Source: HXMU1420-13 sp034669965
Lineage (GTDB): Bacteria > Bacteroidota > Rhodothermia > Balneolales > Balneolaceae
Reading direction: 5' to 3'
Assembly (NCBI GenBank): GCA_034669965.1
Contig: JAXMOK010000006.1
Location: 99,330 to 163,329, forward strand
DNA: 64,000 bases
Shown: positions 43,650-50,365 of the stretch, in pieces
Numbering within the stretch: position 1 is the stretch's first letter
How the letters are laid out: every line of letters begins with the position of its first letter
Position numbers and translations under genes: made by a program
Notes under the pieces: model-generated
What the model was told of the DNA's origin: nothing
Seen by the model: the letters and a program-made list of their open reading frames with translations, nothing else
The model's database searches: none

Positions 43650-44093
43650 AAAACCAATAAATTATTAGTCGTTTTACCCTCTTTCGGTCGCTTCGCTGCG
43701 GGACATTTTCAGGAACCTGTCTGTTGACAAAGGCAAGCTCTGCTCCCATTCTAAATGGAAGCTGGAGCTTGTGAACTAGCGCAAGCGTCCGCTTGTGCAA
43801 TTATAAAGTCCGAAACTAAGTACTTGCCACATTCTAATGTAAGGCTTAGCATTGTGAGGCATTATACTTAAAAACGGAAATAAGTATAAGTAGAAAGTAT
43901 AAGTTTTTAAATCAGCAACAGGCCTTTTTTGTAAGCTTTGTTTCAATGAATTGGGTAGATGTTTTTACTAGAAGTGTTTATTGCGATCAAGTGGTAGAAA
44001 GCCCGGAACATTGGATGTAAAGCAGTGCACGGAATTATTATGGAAATCCGTGATTATTAGAAGCTGAAATTGGATATTAAAAGAAAGCACAAG

Positions 44094-44132
44094 CGGACGC
44101 TTGCGCTAGTGGGGGGGACGCTTGCGCTAGTG
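44094..44132. repeat. Doubled GACGCTTGCGCTAGTG motif
   Basis: GGACGCTTGCGCTAGTG occurs twice within 40 bases, separated by a run of G. Inverted and variant forms are at 42899-42917 and 43779-43800, so it belongs to the same family of small hairpins that fill the island. Confidence 0.6.
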
Positions 44133-44177
44133 AAGAAGAGTTTCGATCAAAATTAAAGGTGCAGTAAGTCAACCAAT

Positions 44178-44263
44178 ACCGCCGGCTGGCGGTGAAGAAT
44201 CTTCACAGTTTGTTCTAACCTACAACTAGTTTGTGAAGACTCATCACTTCGTTCTGAGTGACT
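44178..44263. repeat. 86-bp dispersed repeat, copy 1
   Basis: It contains GGTGAAGAATCTTCAC (a hairpin) and ACTCATCACTTCGTTCTGAG (a second hairpin). A diverged copy stands at 45815-45902. It directly abuts the 77-bp repeat on its right. Confidence 0.7.
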
Positions 44264-44340
44264 AATTTCGAATTGTATCTGTCCGACGGCTTAAGTCCGA
44301 CTGACAGATGATTGAATGTGTACTACTTTTCTAAATGGAA
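44264..44340. repeat. 77-bp dispersed repeat, copy 2
   Basis: It is identical to 42786-42862 except for one base (GACTGACAG here, GACTAACAG there) and has the same orientation. An inverted, diverged form of its CTGTCCGACGGCTTAAGTCC core is at about 46007-46037. Confidence 0.85.
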
Positions 44341-44578
44341 TCTAGGTTTTCTAGACTGTCAACGAATTACATTACATTAAAAAAGTCTCCCTCTCCTGCG
44401 AAGGAGAGGGAAAAAGGGTGAGGTCTTAAAAGAATGGAAGCTGGAGCCTGCCATTGCCGGCAGTCAGGCTTCTGGAATGCGTTGCCCAAGCTGGAGCTTG
44501 GGAACGAGTGTAATTTTGAATCAAGTCCAGACAGCTAGAATCAGACTCTTCGTTTTTTACATTGTATATAAATTTGGA

Positions 44579-45112
44579 CTAGTTAGGGGTAATCAACTTG
44601 AATCTTTGTGCTATTTTTGGTTCGATTTCTACACTATACTCACATTCATGTTGAAATAGTTTAGAGGAAAGAAAAAAAAACTTTTCTAGAGATGTTGTTT
44701 TCCCAAAATTTCTTAGAATAAGATTTTCTTTCATTGACAAATATTCAATGCTACATAAGATCAAATATCCCCTAAAAAAACTTTCTGATTTAACTATAAC
44801 AAAGTTGACTGAACTTATTTCTGAGTATTTTATAGAATTAGCATAATATCGATTTTTAATAATCAATTTCTTTTCATCTAAAGTCAGTGTTGCATTGTTA
44901 TAGTGTGGATATACTTCAAATAGAAACAAAATTATAACTACTATAAATGATGTAACTGAAATCAACATTACATCTAATGTTAGATAACTAACTAACAAAA
45001 GTATTAAGCCTGGAAAAATAAAGGGAAGCGATTGAATAGATCGATCATATAATTTCATTTTTAATGATTTACTAGGGATATCAACTCTAAAATTATTTTT
45101 AATTACATACAT
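44579..45112 (-). CDS. Membrane protein with PH-like C-terminal part, function unknown
   Basis: 177 residues. N-terminal soluble segment, then two adjacent membrane helices at about residues 29-68 (SLPFIFPGLILLLVSYLTLD and VMLISVTSFIVVIILFLFEV). A beta-rich C-terminal half follows (ATLTLDEKKLIIKNRYYANS, IKYSEISSVNFVIVKSE), in the manner of YdbS/bPH2-like proteins in which two helices precede a pleckstrin-like fold. That likeness is weak. Very AT-rich codon use compared with the core genes, in keeping with the other small genes of the island. Function unknown. Confidence 0.6.
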   Translation of the reverse strand: MYVIKNNFRVDIPSKSLKMKLYDRSIQSLPFIFPGLILLLVSYLTLDVMLISVTSFIVVIILFLFEVYPHYNNATLTLDEKKLIIKNRYYANSIKYSEISSVNFVIVKSESFFRGYLILCSIEYLSMKENLILRNFGKTTSLEKFFFLSSKLFQHECEYSVEIEPKIAQRFKLITPN

Positions 45113-45137
45113 ATTAATAGTGCTAGGTTAATCTTCT

Positions 45138-45351
45138 TCCATCGCTATGCTACTTGAATTTATTTAGTAGTTCTGCTCCCAATCCAGTGTTGTCCAACAA
45201 TCATTTTCTACAAAACCAAAGTTAACAGGATTATAGTGAATAATGCCCAAATAAGACTTGATGGAGTTGGTGTTCCATTAGAAAATTTTGGGTAGGTGAC
45301 AATCGGAGCAGAGCTCCGTGGTAGCATTACGGAGTGGAACTCCGTAACGAG
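45138..45351. repeat. 214-bp repeat, copy A, containing a transposase-like fragment
   Basis: It matches copy B (45587-45800) over its whole length with scattered differences and no obvious change in length. It runs from TCCATCGCTATGCTACTTGA to the hairpin TTACGGAGTGGAACTCCGTA and AACGAG. It encodes the 37-residue transposase-like piece described separately. Confidence 0.8.
45164..45277 (-). pseudogene. C-terminal remnant of an IS200-like / REP-associated tyrosine transposase, copy A
   Basis: The 37-codon frame reads WNTNSIKSYLGIIHYNPVNF, then GFVENDCWTTLDWEQNY and a stop. WNT...K..YIH.NPV..GFVE is the characteristic end of Y1 REP-associated transposases (RAYT). The catalytic HUH and Tyr parts are absent and a stop stands right before it, so it is a remnant. 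Recognised by motif memory only. Confidence 0.6.
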
Positions 45352-45352
45352 T

Positions 45353-45547
45353 TTAAAAATTAGAATAGGAAAAATCAGCTTCATGCATATGTAAGTCTTT
45401 TAGCATTCTTGACCCTTGTTCAAACCCTCTGAAATCTTGCATCTTGCCTTCTAAATCTTCAAAAGGACTCTTACAACTTAATAGAAAACCAATGAGTTCT
45501 TCATTGGTAAACCTCCTCCACCTTTGTTTAAGTTGTTTTTTAGTCAT
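45353..45547 (-). CDS. Small protein, possibly truncated pentapeptide-repeat protein
   Basis: 64 residues. The start MTKKQLKQRWRRFTNEELIG and the later EGKMQDFRGF and HEADFSYSNF recall the lead-in and first pentapeptide repeats (A(D/N)LSxxxF) of pentapeptide-repeat proteins, which are normally much longer. The frame ends two bases from the border of repeat copy A, so a longer gene may have been cut by that element. If intact it would be a small soluble protein of unknown role. Support for it being a working gene is limited. Confidence 0.42.
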   Translation of the reverse strand: MTKKQLKQRWRRFTNEELIGFLLSCKSPFEDLEGKMQDFRGFEQGSRMLKDLHMHEADFSYSNF

Positions 45548-45586
45548 TATTTACTAGTTAAATTATTTATCGGTATTCAGTCCAGT

Positions 45587-45800
45587 TCCATCGCTATGCT
45601 ACTCGAATTTATTTAGCAATTCTGCTCCCAATCCAGTCTTGTCAAATAATCACTTTCAACAAAACCACCGTTAACAGGATTATAATGAATAAAGTCCAAA
45701 CAAGACTTCATTGAGTTTGTATTCCATTATGAAATTTTGGGTTGCTGAATATCAGAGCAGGAGCACTGTGGTAGCACTACGGAGTGGACTCCATAACGAG
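45587..45800. repeat. 214-bp repeat, copy B, containing a transposase-like fragment
   Basis: Same length and order as copy A (45138-45351), same orientation, about 450 bases away. The small 64-codon gene sits between the two copies. Confidence 0.8.
45613..45726 (-). pseudogene. C-terminal remnant of an IS200-like / REP-associated tyrosine transposase, copy B
   Basis: The 37-codon frame reads WNTNSMKSCLDFIHYNPVNG, then GFVESDYLTRLDWEQNC and a stop. It agrees with copy A at 27 of 37 residues, and like copy A it is preceded by a stop codon. The two fragments have the same ends, so they share one truncated ancestor. Confidence 0.6.
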
Positions 45801-45814
45801 CTTAAGTCATCCAG

Positions 45815-45902
45815 AACCGCTGGCTGGAGGTGAAGGATCTACACAGTTTGTTCTAACCTATAACTAGTTTGTGAAGACTCATCACTTAGTTCTGAGTGAC
45901 TA
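45815..45902. repeat. 86-bp dispersed repeat, copy 2
   Basis: Diverged copy of 44178-44263, same orientation. CACAGTTTGTTCTAACCTAT and AACTAGTTTGTGAAGACTCA are almost unchanged between the two. It starts 14 bases after repeat copy B. Confidence 0.75.
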
Positions 45903-46272
45903 TTCAATGGTCTATCTGAAGGCCTTATTTTAGAAAATCTATCAAGATAATAACTCAAAAACGGAGCTCCCTTTCCTTGCCAAGGAGAAGATCACCTACG
46001 CTTCTTGAAAATCTGTCGGACGGACTTAAGCCGTCAGACAGAAATCTCTTGCTTGCCGTACGAATACAAGCCATCAGACAGATAAACAATCACGATATTC
46101 AATCTTCACTTCCCATATTCCTAATTCCCATATTCCTAATTCGTAATTCCCTTATTCCTATTTCATTTTCCCCCTATCAACAGTATAGATTCTTTGTATA
46201 GAAACAGGAACGATTTTTTCCGTGCCGTTCGTTATTTTAAATGGAGATAAATAATTGCTATCCAACAGGAAC

Positions 46273-46298
46273 GAGCAGAAAAACTTGCTCATTTTTTT
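46273..46298 (+). terminator. Hairpin with T-run before the superoxide dismutase gene
   Basis: GAGCA and TGCTC (46273-46277 and 46286-46290) form a short stem followed by ATTTTTTT. It lies 43 bases before the sod start codon. It may end stray transcripts from the repeat island or act as a leader element; the stem is short, so it is uncertain. Confidence 0.35.
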
Positions 46299-46340
46299 GA
46301 AGTACGTTGGATACATCAACCTAAAAATTTAAAAACGATC

Positions 46341-46949
46341 ATGGCTTATACATTACCAGAATTACCATACGATTACGATGCACTAGAGCCTCATTTTGAT
46401 GCTCGAACCATGGAAATTCACCACTCAAAGCACCACGCCGGATATACTAGCAAGGTTAATGCAGCACTTGAAGGCACCGAATTTGCCGATAAAGAGATTG
46501 AAGATGTGTTATCAAACATCTCGGCATTGCCAACCGATAAAGTACAAGCTGTGATTAACAACGGTGGTGGATATGCTAATCACTCGTTGTTTTGGACCAT
46601 CTTATCGCCAAACGGTGGCGGAACTCCAGACGGTGATTTAGGAGCAGCAATCGATAGCACTTTTGGTTCTTTCGATGCATTTAAAGAAGCTTTTGCCAAT
46701 GCAGCAGCTACTCGCTTCGGCTCAGGTTGGGCGTGGTTAAGCGTTGATGCAGACGGAAACCTGAATGTGCATTCAACTGCAAATCAGGACAGCCCGATTA
46801 TGGAAGGCATGACTCCAATCCTCGGATTAGACGTTTGGGAGCATGCATACTACTTGAATTATCAAAACCGTCGCCCGGATTACATTTCAGCATTTTGGAA
46901 TGTAGTGGATTGGGATAAAGTAGCAGAATATTACGCTGCAGCGAAGTAA
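46341..46949 (+). CDS. sodA: Superoxide dismutase, Mn-type of the Fe/Mn family
   Basis: 202 residues, full length. Metal ligands are His27 (MEIHHSKHH), His81 (GGGYANHSLFW), Asp164 and His168 (LGLDVWEHAYYLNYQNRRPD). The outer-sphere glutamine that separates the two metals is in the C-terminal domain (Gln149, TANQDSPIM), and the N-terminal Fe-type Gln position is Gly, so manganese is preferred. It converts superoxide to oxygen and hydrogen peroxide in the cytoplasm. It stands alone between the repeat island and the IVP gene. The gene symbol follows the Mn prediction. Confidence 0.95.
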   Translation: MAYTLPELPYDYDALEPHFDARTMEIHHSKHHAGYTSKVNAALEGTEFADKEIEDVLSNISALPTDKVQAVINNGGGYANHSLFWTILSPNGGGTPDGDLGAAIDSTFGSFDAFKEAFANAAATRFGSGWAWLSVDADGNLNVHSTANQDSPIMEGMTPILGLDVWEHAYYLNYQNRRPDYISAFWNVVDWDKVAEYYAAAK

Positions 46950-46965
46950 GTACGACGACCGATTT

Positions 46966-47467
46966 ACGACGAATGACGAACGGCTGTGGGTCAAATCACA
47001 GTCGTTTGTCTTTTAAAAAATGTGTAAATGGCATGTAAATTTGAGAAACTTGAAATTTGGCAATTGGCTAAAGAACTAGCTAAAGCTATTTATGTTCTGA
47101 TAAATCAGTTGCCGAAAGAAGACCAATTTAATCTGAGTTCTCAAATTAGACGGGCAGTGACTTCTATATCACTAAATATTGCTGAAGGCTCAACGTCACA
47201 AACTGATCCCGAACAGTTACGATTTTTGAGTTATGCTCACCGTTCACTAATGGAAGTAGTTGCTTGCTTAATCTTGATTTACGAGAATAATTATATAGAC
47301 AAAGCAACATTCAATACTTTATATAGTGATTCGGAGAAGTTGTCAGCAAAAATTTTAGCTATGAAAAATGCGATTAAAAAAAGATCGACAAGCAATTATG
47401 TAAATGAAGAAACCTAGAATTATGGTATCTAAGATTCGTTGGTCGACTGTCATTTGTCATTCGTCGT
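46966..47467. repeat. Inverted repeats flanking the four-helix-bundle gene
   Basis: ACGACGAATGAC at 46966-46977 and GTCATTCGTCGT at 47456-47467 are perfect inverted copies. Similarity extends in a broken way (CACAGTCG on the left against CGACTGTC on the right). Further GTCG/CGAC-rich phrases surround both ends. The unit between them is about 500 bases and carries just the IVP gene, so it looks like a mobile or stem-forming module. Confidence 0.65.
47028..47417 (+). CDS. Four-helix-bundle protein of the 23S rRNA intervening-sequence (IVP) family
   Basis: 129 residues, all helical. Family motifs: KFEKLEIWQLAKELAKAIYV, LPKEDQFNLSSQIRRAVTSI and SLNIAEGSTSQTDPEQLRFL, then HRSLMEVVACLILI. These proteins were first seen encoded within intervening sequences of 23S rRNA in Leptospira and Coxiella and are now known at many other sites; their role is unclear and a nucleic-acid-binding role has been suggested. 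Here it lies in an intergenic region inside inverted repeats, which is like the stem-flanked rRNA insertions. The last residues (KKRSTSNYVNEET) are variable. Confidence 0.88.
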   Translation: MACKFEKLEIWQLAKELAKAIYVLINQLPKEDQFNLSSQIRRAVTSISLNIAEGSTSQTDPEQLRFLSYAHRSLMEVVACLILIYENNYIDKATFNTLYSDSEKLSAKILAMKNAIKKRSTSNYVNEET

Positions 47468-47570
47468 CCGTTGGTCGGCTGTCAACCGTCGTTCGTCGTT
47501 CAATAATCACATCAAGCAATTAACGCAATACTATTTTAACTTTAGAGAAAACCAGTAAGGAGTAACTATT

Positions 47571-48017
47571 ATGCAATTTGGATTTGGAATGGGACCCGAC
47601 ACCTCGTGGATGAGAGAGGAATTAACGAAGTACGGAGTTGAAGAATTAAAAACTCCCGAAGATGTAGATCGCGCAATGAAAGAATATAAAGGCACGATGT
47701 TGATGGCGATCAACTCGGTATGTGGCTGCGCCGCCGGAAATGCACGTCCGGGTTTAGGCATTGCCTTAGACCAATCGGAAGCGAAGCCGGATCATATGGT
47801 CACTGTTTTTGCAGGTCAGGACAAAGAAGCTACTGCACATGCACGTGCTTACTTTAGCGAATACCCGCCATCATCACCTTCGTTCGCATATTTTGTGGAT
47901 GGCGAAATTAAAGCAATGATTCCGCGTCACCGTATCGAAGGTCGCACCAGCCAGGATGTGGCTAATGACCTGAAAATGGTTTTCGAGGCGTTTGCCGGAA
48001 AAGAGACTGAAAAATAG
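47571..48017 (+). CDS. Bacilliredoxin, BrxA/BrxB family
   Basis: 148 residues. The active-site motif is NSVCGCAAGNARPGL (CGC, Cys52 and Cys54), typical of the YphP/YqiW family. Other conserved parts are FAGQDKEATAHARAYFSEYP and PSSPSFAYFVDGEIKAMIPR, then HRIEG. Bacilliredoxins remove bacillithiol from oxidised protein thiols or act as general disulfide isomerases. Whether this organism makes bacillithiol is not shown by this window. A good ribosome binding site (AAGGAGTAAC) precedes the ATG. It is a single gene ending in a terminator. Confidence 0.92.
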   Translation: MQFGFGMGPDTSWMREELTKYGVEELKTPEDVDRAMKEYKGTMLMAINSVCGCAAGNARPGLGIALDQSEAKPDHMVTVFAGQDKEATAHARAYFSEYPPSSPSFAYFVDGEIKAMIPRHRIEGRTSQDVANDLKMVFEAFAGKETEK

Positions 48018-48042
48018 TTGATTTAGCGATTTATTTATGTAC

Positions 48043-48075
48043 AAAAAACCCGATACTTAGCCATCGGGTTTTTTT
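48043..48075 (+). terminator. Rho-independent terminator after the bacilliredoxin gene
   Basis: AAAACCCGAT and ATCGGGTTTT form a ten-base perfect stem around ACTTAGCC, followed by more T residues. It stands about 25 bases after the stop and 23 before the receiver gene. Confidence 0.9.
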
Positions 48076-48097
48076 ATAAATCTTAATCGGATTCGGG

Positions 48098-48475
48098 ATG
48101 AAATATTCAAAAAAAGCTATGATCGTTGAGGATAACCTTATCCTCTCGGTGCTCTATCAAAATTATCTGGAGCAAAAAGTATTTAAAACACTTGGTGAAA
48201 TCAGAGATGGCCAGACTGCCGTTGGCTTGGTTAAGAAATACATGCCCGATATCGTGATCATGGATATAATGCTTGAAGGAAGCATCGATGGTGTTAAAGC
48301 TGCAGAAATGATCAGAGAATTTTCGGATGTTCCCATACTGTTTATCACCGGAAATTCTGATGCCCGATACCGAAACAAAGCTGCCGAAATATCGAACTCA
48401 GGCTTTATGGTAAAACCGATTTCTGAAGAAAAATTATCAGATGCTGTTGATCAAATTCTTGGCTCAGAGTCGTAG
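48098..48475 (+). CDS. Single-domain response regulator (receiver only)
   Basis: 125 residues, a receiver domain with no output domain. The acidic pair is in MIVEDNLILSVLYQNYL (Glu11-Asp12), the phospho-acceptor is Asp56 (DIVIMDIMLEGSIDG), the Thr is in LFITGNSDA, and the Lys is Lys106 (GFMVKPISE). All catalytic residues are therefore present, in contrast to the LuxR-type regulator at 39 kb. The DIMLEG..DG pattern is common in single-domain receivers that act with hybrid kinases. Its partner kinase is unknown; the orphan kinases at 20.6 and 57.7 kb are possible. Its stop abuts that of the convergent MscS gene with no gap. Confidence 0.92.
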   Translation: MKYSKKAMIVEDNLILSVLYQNYLEQKVFKTLGEIRDGQTAVGLVKKYMPDIVIMDIMLEGSIDGVKAAEMIREFSDVPILFITGNSDARYRNKAAEISNSGFMVKPISEEKLSDAVDQILGSES

Positions 48476-50170
48476 TTAAGATTTTGCGCCAAAATCGATT
48501 TCTTTCCCGTCTTTAAAAATCCGCATTCCTTCAGGACTGCCTTTTTCACCGCCCGGACCAAAAGCAGTAATTCCGGCAGCTAGCTCATCTTCAGATTTAT
48601 CTTGCCCAACTTTTCGAGGTTCAGCATTGTGAACTGAATCAACATGCAACGTTTGAGTTGGGAATGCAAACTCAACACCCACTTCATCAGCGAGTCGAAG
48701 AATCTCAAGCAAAAAATTATGGCGTTGTTGCAACTCGGTACTCCAATCAGGGACATCAAAAAACACATACACCAAAACATCCAGCGCGTGGGCGCCCATA
48801 TTGTTAAAGTGTACCTCAAAATAATCTTGCCGAAAGTTAGTATTGGCTTTTACAATGGCTTTGATTCCTTCTACAAACGCTTCCATTTGTAAGGGAGTAG
48901 TGGAATACGTGAGGTTAAGCATAGTTCTGAAACGGCGGTATTGGCGCATCCCCAAGTTGTCTATATCGGTGGTGGCAATATTTGAGTTTGGTACAGAAAT
49001 CAACGAATTATAGAAAGTTCGAACGCGCGTAGTTCTAAAGCCCACTTCCTCAACGGTACCTTCCACATCGCCCACTTTAATCCAATCACCGATTCGAAAA
49101 GGTTTATCAACGAAAATAGTCACCGAGCCGAAGAAATTGGCCAGCGTATCTTTTGCGGCTAAGGCTACAGCCAAACCACCAATCCCCAAACCAGCAATGA
49201 GGGATGCCACATTGTAGCCGTTGTTTTGTAGTATCAAGATCACACCCATCACCACAATAAAAAACCGAAGCGTTTTTCGGATGAGAGGCACAAGCTGATC
49301 GTCGAGTGTGTTTTCGGTGCGTTCGGTTACTACCGTCATGTACTTCGCAAAAACATCGGCCAGATTATAAAACAGCCACACAAAACCAGCCATCAATGCA
49401 ATTTCAAGAATGTTGGACAAGTAAACGTTTACCGTTACCGACAACTGAAGATTGGTGTAACTGATAAGAAAAAAGCTCATCAGAAAAATGAAACCGGCCG
49501 GCCGTTCAACGCCATCCAGAAGGTCGTCGTCCCAGGTAAAGCGTGTTTTTTTGGTAATGCGGCGGATGTAATTGTCGAGCACAAATTCGAAAATCTTTCG
49601 TAGGATCATCCCAATCGCCAACCAGAAAAGAACCGCAAGATATTGCCAGATTGCAACGCCAAACCAATCGTTGTTTGCCCAAATAGGCAGTTTATCGATG
49701 AGGGCTTCAACCAGCGAATTAAATGTGTTGCGATACAGAATCGGAATTTGTTCGATGGTAGCCTCAGAAAACACCCATTTATTGTCGCGCTTTACTAAAT
49801 ACACCTCGGGGACTTCATCAAACAAAATATACTGATTGAGCCCGGAGAGGCTATCGGTGAAAGAGGGGTTATTTGGGATGTTTTCGTAAATAACTAACAA
49901 GCCACGAGCATCCAGCACTTTGCGTAATTCTACAGCTAGATCAACCTTCTCTTCTTTGTCGCCATCGCTGAGTTGCATGGGTAAAATTACCCGATCTAAA
50001 TTTTGATGCCCCTGCTGTTGCCAGTGCAAAAAAGTGTGTACCGCACGGCGCGGGCTAGATAAATACCCATCGGTTGAAGCCGGTGCATCTTGAAACGCGA
50101 ATGCAGGAGCTGTGAATAAAAGAACGATGAAAAATAAAATCGGAATAGATCGGAGTGCTTGCATACTCAA
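48476..50170 (-). CDS. MscS-family mechanosensitive channel with signal peptide and N-terminal domain
   Basis: 564 residues. A signal peptide (ALRSIPILFFIVLLFTAPAF) precedes a periplasmic domain of about 130 residues. Membrane helices follow from about residue 165 (WQYLAVLFWLAIGMILRKIF, FIFLMSFFLISYTNLQLS, IALMAGFVWLFYNLADVF). The pore helix and the following beta domain have the MscS signature at about 325-390 (LIAGLGIGGLAVALAAKDTL, ANFFGSVTIFVDKPFRIGDW and IKVGDVEGTVEEVGFRTTRV). The tail is acidic and flexible. It opens under membrane tension to protect against osmotic downshock. The convergent receiver gene shares its 3' border with no spacer. Confidence 0.93.
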   Translation of the reverse strand: MSMQALRSIPILFFIVLLFTAPAFAFQDAPASTDGYLSSPRRAVHTFLHWQQQGHQNLDRVILPMQLSDGDKEEKVDLAVELRKVLDARGLLVIYENIPNNPSFTDSLSGLNQYILFDEVPEVYLVKRDNKWVFSEATIEQIPILYRNTFNSLVEALIDKLPIWANNDWFGVAIWQYLAVLFWLAIGMILRKIFEFVLDNYIRRITKKTRFTWDDDLLDGVERPAGFIFLMSFFLISYTNLQLSVTVNVYLSNILEIALMAGFVWLFYNLADVFAKYMTVVTERTENTLDDQLVPLIRKTLRFFIVVMGVILILQNNGYNVASLIAGLGIGGLAVALAAKDTLANFFGSVTIFVDKPFRIGDWIKVGDVEGTVEEVGFRTTRVRTFYNSLISVPNSNIATTDIDNLGMRQYRRFRTMLNLTYSTTPLQMEAFVEGIKAIVKANTNFRQDYFEVHFNNMGAHALDVLVYVFFDVPDWSTELQQRHNFLLEILRLADEVGVEFAFPTQTLHVDSVHNAEPRKVGQDKSEDELAAGITAFGPGGEKGSPEGMRIFKDGKEIDFGAKS

Positions 50171-50365
50171 TAAAAAATTTTAGCCCAAACATTAGTAAAG
50201 TCTTAGTAGGCTTAAAGGTAAGGATTGTGGCATTTAGTTTATAAGGAATCATTCTTGAATGATTCCTTATATGTCATTTGTTGTACTAACGATAATCGAA
50301 TAGTTATTCTAAACCATATTAGCTAGATTCTGCCACTTTTTTTAAATCTTTCGGACGTCTTATTT

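Larger units (their letters stand above)
43650..44578. other. 929-base non-coding stretch made of short repeats
   Basis: From left to right it holds a REP-like phrase (43693-43800, ending in a GCAAGCGTCCGCTTGTGC palindrome), an apparently unique AT-rich part (43801-44085), and a doubled GACGCTTGCGCTAGTG motif (44094-44132). After these come an 86-base and a 77-base dispersed repeat, a CTCCCTCTCCTGCGAAGGAG palindrome followed by GGTGAGG (44388-44422), and CCCAAGCTGGAGCTTGGGAA at 44484-44503. No convincing gene lies in it. Confidence 0.65.
45548..46340. other. Non-coding stretch with repeat copies before the superoxide dismutase gene
   Basis: It holds repeat copy B, the second copy of the 86-bp repeat, an inverted form of the CTGTCCGACGGCTTAAG core (about 46007-46037), a stretch of CCTAATTCCCATATTCC-type short direct repeats (46107-46160), and a hairpin at 46273-46298. 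A 74-codon plus-strand frame (45977-46201) covers these repeats and is not protein-like. Confidence 0.6.

Noticed and set aside
45977..46201. 74-codon plus-strand frame
   Set aside because: It runs through repeat sequence, including CCTAATTCC-type direct repeats that give a repeated ILIPIFLIRNS-type protein; no start signals or family likeness.
42642..46340. Proven integron cassette array
   Set aside because: I did not find paired attC core sites or an integrase, so the cassette idea is left only as a question in the findings.
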